Source of the DNA: Lachnospiraceae bacterium
GTDB taxonomy: Bacteria; Bacillota; Clostridia; Lachnospirales; Lachnospiraceae
DNA: 19,272 nt
Direction of reading: 5' to 3'
NCBI GenBank assembly: GCA_019421365.1
Contig: JAHZFJ010000047.1
Coordinates: 1-19,272, forward strand
The translations under genes were made by a program, and so were the position numbers. Positions 1-5,371 of the stretch are shown piece by piece. The notes beneath the pieces are model-generated. The model did no database searches. It was not told the origin of the DNA and saw only the letters and a list, made by a program, of their open reading frames with translations. Positions within the stretch are counted from its first letter, which is position 1; each line of letters begins with the position of its first letter.

Positions 1-1
1 A

Positions 2-133
2 CACTTGAACTGGAAGCCAGACTATACACACCAAGCCGCATCACACCTTAAGAAGCAAGGCTTGTTATATGTAACAAATGGGTACTATATGCTGACCGAT
101 AAAGGCGTGGCACAAGTTAAAGAAATCATTTAA
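2..133 (+). CDS. C-terminal end of an unidentified protein, possibly winged-helix (partial)
   Basis: An open frame enters from the left edge and reads 43 codons to a TAA at 131-133. The tail contains HQAASHLKKQGLLYVTNGYY, then MLTDKG and VAQVKEII. A helix followed by a hairpin of the type 'LKKQGLLY...GYYMLTDKG' is typical of the recognition helix and wing of winged-helix DNA-binding domains, so a regulator or a protein with such a C-terminal domain is plausible, but this is inference from 43 residues. It is the only gene on the plus strand. It converges on the minus-strand acetyltransferase gene at 266, and a strong inverted repeat lies between the two. The start is outside the window. Confidence 0.6.
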   Translation, partial: HLNWKPDYTHQAASHLKKQGLLYVTNGYYMLTDKGVAQVKEII

Positions 134-222
134 TGAACCATATGGATTTTGGAATACACAAAGATAAGCAAATCCGTATAGTCTAATTAAATGAATTGTA
201 GAAACTTAATATTTTTCCCAAC

Positions 223-267
223 AAAATAAGCTGAAATCAATGCACTGCAAAGATTTCAGCTTATTTT
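223..267. terminator. Bidirectional intrinsic terminator
   Basis: A perfect 16-bp inverted repeat (223-238 and 252-267) encloses a 13-base loop. The stem ends are A-rich on the left and T-rich on the right, so the hairpin is followed by a T-run in either direction. It sits between two convergent genes and overlaps the stop codon of the minus-strand gene by two bases, which is where a shared terminator is expected. Confidence 0.8.
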
Positions 268-760
268 ATTTATTGAACTGAACGCGCATCTGATACCATT
301 TGGCACCGCCATGATCAGACTCTGATTCACCTTCATTTACAAAACCAAACTTGGCATAATAAGGGATTTTTTCTTCCTTACAGGTTAGAATTACACCCTT
401 ACGTTTTTCCACTCTCGCAAGGTCGATAAATGCCTCAATTAACTGGCCACCTACACCGCGATTGCGGTATTCTGGCATCGTATTTAAACCAAATATCATC
501 TGCCATGCGCCGTTAGGGTTATGCAAAGAAGCATCAGCGAACATCTCATCCGTTAAAATTTCATCATCCGTTACAAATCCATCGATAAAACCAATCGGTG
601 TATCACCGTCAAAGGCAATTAAAAACTGACCTGCATAATGGTCTAATCGTTCCTTAAAAGCCTCATGAGGTGCCGCCTCAGCAGGAGGGAAACAAGTTGC
701 TTCTATATGTGTTACTAAATCTAAATCAGCGATTGTCGCTTTGCGTATTAATATATCCAT
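266..760 (-). CDS. GNAT-family N-acetyltransferase, AANAT-like
   Basis: A 164-residue GNAT acetyltransferase, which would transfer an acetyl group from acetyl-CoA to an unidentified amine. The acetyl-CoA binding loop is visible as RNRGVGG at about residues 99-105, after the beta-strand segment GLNTMPEY, and the usual C-terminal YYAKFGF signature follows. The N-terminal segment with CFPPAEAA resembles bacterial relatives of arylalkylamine acetyltransferases. An upstream in-frame ATG at 772 exists, but a GGAG lies six bases before the ATG at 760 and nothing comparable precedes the first, so I chose 760. It is the last gene of the minus-strand cluster, separated from the next gene by a terminator (815-851), so it probably has its own promoter. 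Substrate unknown. Confidence 0.85.
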   Translation of the reverse strand: MDILIRKATIADLDLVTHIEATCFPPAEAAPHEAFKERLDHYAGQFLIAFDGDTPIGFIDGFVTDDEILTDEMFADASLHNPNGAWQMIFGLNTMPEYRNRGVGGQLIEAFIDLARVEKRKGVILTCKEEKIPYYAKFGFVNEGESESDHGGAKWYQMRVQFNK

Positions 761-814
761 ATCGTTCTCCATCGTATCTACATATCTGTTTTAGTATATA
801 CCGTTTATAAAACA

Positions 815-851
815 AAGGCTACACATTCAATAAGTGATGATGTGTAGCCTT
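815..851 (-). terminator. Intrinsic terminator after the 913-1332 acetyltransferase gene
   Basis: A 12-bp inverted repeat (815-826 and 840-851, core GGCTACACAT) encloses a 13-base loop. Read on the minus strand it is followed by TTTGTTTTAT, the T-rich tract of a Rho-independent terminator. It lies about 60 bases downstream of the stop of the gene at 913-1332 and separates it from the gene ending at 266. Confidence 0.75.
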
Positions 852-868
852 ATATTAATAGTCTCACA

Positions 869-898
869 AATTACTTTCCATATAATTACTTTCCATAT
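869..898. repeat. Two tandem copies of a 15-bp unit
   Basis: The unit AATTACTTTCCATAT occurs twice head to tail, at 869-883 and 884-898, between the stop codon at 913 and the terminator at 815-851. It lies in the 3' untranslated part of the acetyltransferase transcript. It looks like a simple slippage duplication. Confidence 0.8.
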
Positions 899-912
899 AG
901 ATTGTTCAGCAA

Positions 913-1332
913 TTATTTTTCCGTATATTTCGGCACATTACGATATTGCATTGGTAAGGAATTCTCTTTTACCTTAAAGCCGTGCTTTTCGTAAAATGGT
1001 GCATTCTTGCTATCACCAATCATAACATTAATGTACAAGTAAGACTTGTAAGCGTCTTTCACCATTTCTAGTAAATGACCTGCAATACCTTGGCAATGAT
1101 AATCGGGATGAACTAGCACATAATTGATGAAGCATACGAGCTCGCTGTCATCCATGATGCGGATAAGGCCTACCAAACGGTCGCCATCCCACGCACTAAT
1201 CACACGAGAGGAATTCATGAGCGCCTTGTGTAATCGATCAGGATATTTACCTACCACCCAACGAACAGACAGAAATAAATCTGCAGCTTGTTGAGAGGTG
1301 AAGTTTTTTTCTTCGGTATAGGTAATTGTCAT
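913..1332 (-). CDS. GNAT-family N-acetyltransferase
   Basis: A 139-residue GNAT protein. It has the central strand VCFINYVLVHPDY followed by the acetyl-CoA loop QGIAGHLL at about residues 81-88, and a C-terminal FYEKHGF segment at about 110-120, the usual order in short bacterial GNATs of the YjcF/ElaA-like size class. The substrate cannot be read from the sequence. AAGGAG lies about six bases before the ATG. The gene begins 15 bases after the stop of the Mrr-like nuclease gene, so the two are probably co-transcribed, and a terminator follows at 815-851. Nothing links it mechanistically to the nuclease. Confidence 0.85.
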   Translation of the reverse strand: MTITYTEEKNFTSQQAADLFLSVRWVVGKYPDRLHKALMNSSRVISAWDGDRLVGLIRIMDDSELVCFINYVLVHPDYHCQGIAGHLLEMVKDAYKSYLYINVMIGDSKNAPFYEKHGFKVKENSLPMQYRNVPKYTEK

Positions 1333-1347
1333 AAAAGCTCCTTTACA

Positions 1348-2403
1348 TTATCTAAAAGACCAAGGATTTTCCATAGTAGTAGCTTTATTAAATGTTAATG
1401 TGCAAATTGTAGGGTTATCATTATCTAAGTAAGCAATAAAAACAAATTTATGGATAAATTTCTCTTTTACTAGCATTGCGTTTTCAACATCTTGATATAT
1501 ATATTCACGAAGTAATTCAGGAAGAGTAAAACTAATACTAAGGTTAGGAACCTCATCGTTATCAATTATTGGTACTATAATCCATTCATCAGGGTTTTCT
1601 GGATTAAAATGTATTGAAACATTCTGATGCGGATTAGATTTCAACAACTCATTAAATTCTGAATTAGCTAATAGAGGAATCATATGCACACTATTTATTG
1701 TGGCTAGATATAAAAATTGATTTTCAATATTACGCTTTAAAACCCTTACCAGATGCAGTAAATCACTAACAAAGAACTTATTATCCCCATGATAATAATA
1801 TCCATCATAAATTAATTCTGAAAATAGATTTTTAAAATTATTGAATTCAGAAGAATCTATATCTGAATTATCCATTAATTCATCTACTATTTGCTCAATA
1901 AGATTTATAATACCTTTATATGCATCATTAGATAGATCAATTAAATGTATTTTATGAGCAATTGCATAACGTTGTGCAGGCTTTGAAAAACCAGATGTGG
2001 AAAAAATTGCATAATGATATTGATAACGTTTAATAGATAACTGTTCAGTACTCAAATCTACAGTAGCGTAGTTAGTATTAATGTCATTTAAAACACCAAC
2101 GCCCATTCTGACTCTATCAATACCAACTTTTGTGCTTGCATAACACTTTGCTTCTACAAATAAACGCAAGGGATATACAAAAGGAGGCGTTATTTTAAAC
2201 GTCCCCAGTGTGTCAAACTGATGATATCCGCCACGCCCTCGAATATTTAAACCATTAGGATTACTTACTATCTCTTGCTCTTCATATGGCACACTATATT
2301 CATACGGAATGTTATGCTCTCTAATCACTTCATAACCATTCACTTCAATAAGTTTTGATAATACTATCTCTAAAAGGTATCCTTTTGCCTGCTGTTTATT
2401 CAT
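1348..2403 (-). CDS. Mrr-like PD-(D/E)XK nuclease domain protein
   Basis: A 351-residue protein whose N-terminal half looks like a restriction-endonuclease-like (Mrr-type) domain. A first helix (KGYLLEIVLSKLI, residues 7-19) is followed by QFDTLG (Asp64) and LFVEAKCY, which supplies Glu84 and Lys86 of a D...ExK site. The later STSGFSKPAQRYA and IHLIDL (about residues 135-156) are the kind of strands that close Mrr catalytic domains. The C-terminal ~180 residues are not recognised; they may recognise the target. There is no methyltransferase partner, so it may be a stand-alone modification-dependent or defence nuclease. AGGAG lies nine bases before the ATG. It sits in a defence neighbourhood, outside the guaA-end repeats. 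Nuclease fold fairly sure, target unknown. Confidence 0.7.
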   Translation of the reverse strand: MNKQQAKGYLLEIVLSKLIEVNGYEVIREHNIPYEYSVPYEEQEIVSNPNGLNIRGRGGYHQFDTLGTFKITPPFVYPLRLFVEAKCYASTKVGIDRVRMGVGVLNDINTNYATVDLSTEQLSIKRYQYHYAIFSTSGFSKPAQRYAIAHKIHLIDLSNDAYKGIINLIEQIVDELMDNSDIDSSEFNNFKNLFSELIYDGYYYHGDNKFFVSDLLHLVRVLKRNIENQFLYLATINSVHMIPLLANSEFNELLKSNPHQNVSIHFNPENPDEWIIVPIIDNDEVPNLSISFTLPELLREYIYQDVENAMLVKEKFIHKFVFIAYLDNDNPTICTLTFNKATTMENPWSFR

Positions 2404-2443
2404 GCTAAAGCTCTCCTAAATTATAAGTGCAAAACATATTTCG

Positions 2444-2905
2444 CTACAATATCTTGCTCATATAGATAACATCGTCCATAGGGTTATGATAGTACGGTTC
2501 GCATTCAACAAAACCATGCTTCTTATACAAGTGAATCGCTGCTTGCAACGGTTCAATTGTATCTAGCACCATTTCTTTATATCCAGAGGCCTTAGCATGA
2601 TCCATGATACTTTCAATGAGCCGATCACCGAGAGCATGACCACGCCCTTCGGGACGTACATAGAGGCGTTTCATTTCACAACGGGTATCACTATGCTGAT
2701 AATACGCCACCATGCCGAGCACCACATCATTATCATCAATTGCAACCAATAATTCACCATTTGGCGCCATATATTTCTCTGCTATATCTGCTAATTCCTT
2801 ATCTAAATTCTGAAAGGACAAATCGCGACCAAGCCACTGCGTATACTCTTGAATAAGCTCTTTTACTTGATCTAAATACGGTTTACCATCAACAATATGA
2901 ACCAT
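2444..2905 (-). CDS. GNAT-family N-acetyltransferase with a decayed paralogue nearby
   Basis: A 153-residue GNAT acetyltransferase. The strand MKRLYVRPEGRGHALGDRLI (about residues 78-97) contains the RGxxLG acetyl-CoA loop, and the C-terminus has the LYKKHGFVECEPY signature. It resembles the broad group of bacterial GNATs annotated as PaiA/YjaB-like or amino-acid acetyltransferases; the substrate is unknown. GGAG lies six bases before the ATG. It follows the gene at 2936 by 30 bases and precedes the Mrr-like gene by 40 bases, consistent with one operon. A copy of its first ~57 codons, broken by stop codons, lies at 3827-4012 and ends in guaA sequence, so this gene or a relative took part in the rearrangement at the island boundary. 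Confidence 0.85.
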   Translation of the reverse strand: MVHIVDGKPYLDQVKELIQEYTQWLGRDLSFQNLDKELADIAEKYMAPNGELLVAIDDNDVVLGMVAYYQHSDTRCEMKRLYVRPEGRGHALGDRLIESIMDHAKASGYKEMVLDTIEPLQAAIHLYKKHGFVECEPYYHNPMDDVIYMSKIL

Positions 2906-2935
2906 ATAAACTCCAACGGATATAATACACTACAA

Positions 2936-3259
2936 TTATTTTCTCTCATGTGGTTTATGTTGAAAGATTTCTTTTACAATCCCTTCTCCAACAATTGCAC
3001 TACCTTCCATGATAAAGAACTCTGTACCCACTTGTAGTGGAGAATAATCTATATCTTCGTCTACTGGCAATGCATTGGCACGTATTGGTTTATCAAAGAT
3101 AACATCTTCGCCATCAATAAAGTTTACTCTTAACTGCTGATCAGAGCACTTTATAACAAGATGAGGGCAATACTTTCCATTATTTAAATTTGGTGGAGTT
3201 CCCCTCTTATTCCTGAAGAAAGTAACTGTACAACAAATAGTAAAATCTAAATTGCTCAT
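2936..3259 (-). CDS. EF-Tu domain III-like small protein
   Basis: A 107-residue protein resembling the C-terminal beta-barrel (domain III) of elongation factor Tu, without the GTPase or domain II. Visible parts are VTFF near the N-terminus, then YCPHLVI, a central region with RVNFIDGEDV, then GTEFFIMEGSAIVGEG near the C-terminus, which matches the 'G..F.IREG..TVG.G.V' end of EF-Tu. Such stand-alone proteins occur in Bacillota; their function is not established. An ATG at 3271 would overlap the upstream stop as ATGA, but an AGG lies six bases before the ATG at 3259, so I prefer 3259. It is translationally close to the gene at 3268-3678, and the two may act together. Confidence 0.65.
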   Translation of the reverse strand: MSNLDFTICCTVTFFRNKRGTPPNLNNGKYCPHLVIKCSDQQLRVNFIDGEDVIFDKPIRANALPVDEDIDYSPLQVGTEFFIMEGSAIVGEGIVKEIFQHKPHERK

Positions 3260-3267
3260 TTCCGCCC

Positions 3268-3678
3268 TCATTCAACTACATATACCATATCACCTTTAAA
3301 ATATATGTTCATTATACAGTGTACGGGATTCCCTTCGGTCCACAACCAACCTTGCAGCACAGCTCGGCCCCAGTTATAAGTTTCTGTAATGACCTCAAAT
3401 TCACTTTCACTATATTCCTGCTGATACTGAGGCAACTCAATTCTTTTACCTGTGAAGGTATCTAATATTGTACTATTAAAGACGAGAATTTCTAAATCAT
3501 CCATATCGCACGTCTCAACCACAACTTGAGCCTTATGAGTTTGTTCAATACCATTCTCATAAGAAAAAATATATTCAAAAGTAAGGATCAAATTATCATC
3601 TTTATGTTCTATTTTTTGGACCCTTGCATCGTGGAGCGAATATTTTGGATACTCGCCAAAAGATCTTGTGGTTTTCAT
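3268..3678 (-). CDS. Small protein of unknown function (immunity-protein-like size)
   Basis: A 136-residue acidic protein that I do not recognise by name. It begins MKTTRSFGEYPKYSLHDARV and is predicted mostly beta: alternating strands (NLILTFEYIF, KAQVVVETCD, LEILVFN) and a C-terminal block VLQGWLWTEGNPV followed by MNIYFKGDMVYVVE. The 'SLHDARV..I' opening is seen in several small bacterial proteins of unknown or immunity-like function, which is only a hint. A GAGG lies shortly before the ATG. It is the first gene after the left guaA-end repeat and overlaps or nearly abuts the EF-Tu-like gene. A decayed copy of its C-terminal third lies at 5062-5196, so the family was once present twice here. 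Confidence 0.65.
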   Translation of the reverse strand: MKTTRSFGEYPKYSLHDARVQKIEHKDDNLILTFEYIFSYENGIEQTHKAQVVVETCDMDDLEILVFNSTILDTFTGKRIELPQYQQEYSESEFEVITETYNWGRAVLQGWLWTEGNPVHCIMNIYFKGDMVYVVE

Positions 3679-3758
3679 AGTTCCTCAGTTTCACGATCTA
3701 ACATCTAAGACATAATATTTATTAACCTAAAATCAGTATACCAATTTTTTAGACTAAC

Positions 3759-3841
3759 ACAAAAGCCTCCCATCAAAAGATAGGAGGCTTAGTTAACTTA
3801 GTAATAACTAAAGTTATTTATTCTTCTTATTCCCACTCAAT
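3759..3841. repeat. Direct repeat, left copy: guaA 3' end plus terminator (probable att site)
   Basis: This segment matches 19154-19237 in the same orientation with five mismatches and one single-base gap by eye. It contains the last five codons of guaA (ATTGAGTGGGAATAA on the minus strand, 3827-3841), a conserved inverted repeat AATAACTAAAGTTATT (3803-3818), and the terminator hairpin. To the right of 3841 the copies diverge at once. The 3' end of guaA is a known integration target for genomic islands, so I read the pair as attachment-site duplications bounding the ~15.3 kb between them. Because the repeat is longer than a normal recombination core, the incoming element must have carried its own guaA downstream sequence, or the site was hit more than once. 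Confidence 0.8.
3763..3790 (-). terminator. Orphan copy of the guaA terminator
   Basis: A 12-bp stem (3763-3774 and 3779-3790, arms reading AAGCCTCC / GGAGGCTT) with a four-base loop, followed on the minus strand by TTTTGTG. It is the counterpart of the hairpin at 19158-19186 and differs by one base in the loop region. It now stands downstream of a pseudogene and upstream of the gene at 3678, so it could stop read-through from the island into the neighbouring cluster. Confidence 0.75.
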
Positions 3842-4012
3842 ACTGATTTCTACCAACAACTCGTCATTCAGCACCATATATTTTCCAGGAATATCGGCTA
3901 ATTCCTTATCTAAATCCTGAAAGGATAAATCTCAACCAAGCTATTGCTGATACACTTAAATTAATAATTTTACCTAATCTAAATACGTTTTTCCATCAAC
4001 AATAGTAATCAT
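3827..4012 (-). pseudogene. Truncated GNAT acetyltransferase running in frame into the guaA tail
   Basis: From an ATG at 4012, preceded by GGAGGG, the frame reads MITIVDGKTYLD, then a stop, and later DLSFQDLDKELADI. Without any indel it aligns to the start of the intact acetyltransferase at 2444-2905 (MVHIVDGKPYLD ... DLSFQNLDKELADI). Four in-frame stops (TAG, TAA, TAG, TGA) lie within the first 27 codons. After about 57 codons the similarity stops and the same frame continues as IEWE and TAA, the exact end of GMP synthase. The gene is therefore an N-terminal fragment, dead by point mutation, joined precisely to the guaA-end repeat. Its missing C-terminal half is not found elsewhere in the window. 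Confidence 0.85.
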
Positions 4013-4031
4013 AGACCCTCCATATTAATTA

Positions 4032-4163
4032 CTATTTAAGTGCTTTGAACCTCTCATTCACAAAGTACATTTTACCTCTGTAAGTAGGACAAATTTTATG
4101 AGTATTAAATAACTCATAATTGGTGCCCGCTGGCAAAGAGGGACTACAATTGATACATATAAT
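4032..4163 (-). pseudogene. Unidentified gene fragment with a Cys-rich tail
   Basis: An open stretch of 43 codons after a TAA at 4164-4166, with no ATG, GTG or TTG start and no ribosome binding site at its beginning, ends at TAG (4032-4034). It reads CINCSPSLPAGTNYELF, then KICPTYRGKMYFVNERF. The composition and CxxC...C pattern look protein-like rather than random, suggesting the C-terminal end of a lost gene, perhaps a small zinc-ribbon protein. It lies between the cyclase-like gene and the dead acetyltransferase. I cannot name the family, and it may be chance. Confidence 0.35.
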
Positions 4164-4182
4164 TTATAGCCCATAATTAGTC

Positions 4183-4214
4183 TTCAATCTTTAAATAATT
4201 ATTTAAAGATTGAA
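4183..4214. terminator. Perfect 32-bp palindrome after the cyclase-like gene
   Basis: The 16-base arm TTCAATCTTTAAATAA at 4183-4198 is followed immediately by its exact reverse complement at 4199-4214. It begins ten bases past the stop of the gene at 4225-5022. It can form a long AT-rich hairpin but lacks a clean T-run on the minus strand, so it may be a weak terminator or 3' stabilising hairpin, or a protein-binding palindrome. Confidence 0.5.
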
Positions 4215-4224
4215 CAAATTTTGA

Positions 4225-5022
4225 CTAAGACTCAAGGTAAACTTTATCTACAAATACACTTTTATTGAATTTAGAAACTGAATCCTCATTATTATCGCCT
4301 AATTCAGTTAGAATCTTTAATATTTGATCAAAAAGTTTTTGAATTTTTTGCTTATTTCTTTCATTTCTGACAGCAAAGTTCAATGTATTAAAGTAATGTG
4401 GTAAATAATTAGAGTCTACCACCATTTTGATAAACTTTTTAAGATTATCATCGTTAAATAAAAAGTCTATATCAATATATTTAAACCAATAATATTCTTT
4501 ATTTTCCTGTTTTAAACTAGATATATTAGACAGTAAAATTAAATCTATATCAATACTTTTATCATGACTCTTATTATGCTTAAAAAGATCTTCTTTTACA
4601 TCCTTAGAAATAGTAACTCCTATTGCTTTTACAAAACCCTCTTGATTCAAAGCATTAACATATGCATCACCAACAATTAATCCTTTTTCTAGGTTTTTAA
4701 GTTCACTTGCTGGTACTTTATCAAAATCACCTTTAGTTAGTCCTCCCCTAATTAAAATGTTTTCTTTAAACGTAGCTCTACATATATTATTAATTAAACT
4801 GATTAAGCTCAATAAAGATTCGAATTCACTATTCGTTGAATATAAAATCACCGAATCACTAACAATATATCCCTTTATACTATTCGTTTCTTTTAAGTTT
4901 TTAAATTCCTTATATACAATACTAGAAAATTTGCTAATATAATTTATCGCCTGATTGTGTGTTTTAAATGTATTCAGTTTCTTCTTAAATCCTAAAATAT
5001 CTAAAAAAGCAACATATTTCAT
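4225..5022 (-). CDS. Class III nucleotide cyclase-like protein, possible defence gene
   Basis: A 265-residue soluble protein with no signal peptide or membrane segment. Its landmarks follow the order of class III nucleotidyl cyclases: FLDILGF at residues 6-12 (Asp8 in place of the first metal aspartate of 'ADIxGF'), VSDSVILYS at 54-62 (Asp56 in place of the second), IRGGLTKGD at 91-99 (like 'RIGIHTG'), and GDAYVNALNQEG at 118-129 (like 'GxxVNxAaRlE'). The last ~110 residues are Lys/Asn-rich and unrecognised. Similar 'FLDILGF' proteins are common and mostly uncharacterised; uridylate and cytidylate cyclases of Pycsar defence share this fold, but no effector gene is adjacent. Catalytic activity is not certain. 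GAGGT precedes the ATG. The gene is much more AT-rich than the BREX genes and lies between fragments of other genes. Confidence 0.6.
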   Translation of the reverse strand: MKYVAFLDILGFKKKLNTFKTHNQAINYISKFSSIVYKEFKNLKETNSIKGYIVSDSVILYSTNSEFESLLSLISLINNICRATFKENILIRGGLTKGDFDKVPASELKNLEKGLIVGDAYVNALNQEGFVKAIGVTISKDVKEDLFKHNKSHDKSIDIDLILLSNISSLKQENKEYYWFKYIDIDFLFNDDNLKKFIKMVVDSNYLPHYFNTLNFAVRNERNKQKIQKLFDQILKILTELGDNNEDSVSKFNKSVFVDKVYLES

Positions 5023-5061
5023 TCTAACCTCTATTTCAAATGAGCAAAAAAATCTACAGTT

Positions 5062-5196
5062 TCATATTATAGATACCATAACACCTTTAAAGTATATATT
5101 CATTGCATGATAAACTGGCTTCCCGTCAATTAATAACAGACCTTGTAATACAATATGACAACACCATTTGCAATACTTCCATTATTAACCTCTTTA
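5062..5196 (-). pseudogene. Decayed C-terminal copy of the unknown protein at 3268-3678
   Basis: The minus-strand frame ending at TGA (5062-5064) reads VLQGLLLIDGKPV and then MNIYFKGVMV. This matches VLQGWLWTEGNPV and MNIYFKGDMV at the end of the intact protein. Weaker nucleotide similarity continues upstream to about 5196; beyond that nothing aligns by eye. The N-terminal two-thirds is missing, and there is no start codon with a ribosome binding site. The fragment lies directly upstream of the cyclase-like gene, as the intact gene lies upstream of the EF-Tu-like gene outside the island. The upstream limit is approximate. Confidence 0.75.
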
Positions 5197-5371
5197 TTAA
5201 CTTATATATATTTTTCTTTGAATACATCAAGGTCGAATTAAATCAAACTCAAAACGTCTATTTCTTTCGAATTGGAAATCATAATATCCTGATACAGAAA
5301 TAAATTATTAGCCTTTGTTTATATATCCCATATCATTTTTCTTCATTAAACAAACGTATTTCTATAGTACT
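5197..5371. other. AT-rich gap downstream of brxL
   Basis: Between the end of brxL and the decayed fragment there is no gene with a start and ribosome binding site, and no convincing terminator hairpin for the BREX operon. A short minus-strand open stretch ending at 5227 (GYYDFQFERNRRFEFDLIRP) could be a further gene relic, but I recognise no family. With no clear stop signal, transcripts from BREX could run on into the cyclase-like gene. Confidence 0.4.

Noticed and set aside
5227..5307. Minus-strand open stretch reading GYYDFQFERNRRFEFD
   Set aside because: It is only about 25 codons long, begins after stop codons without a start, and I recognise no family.
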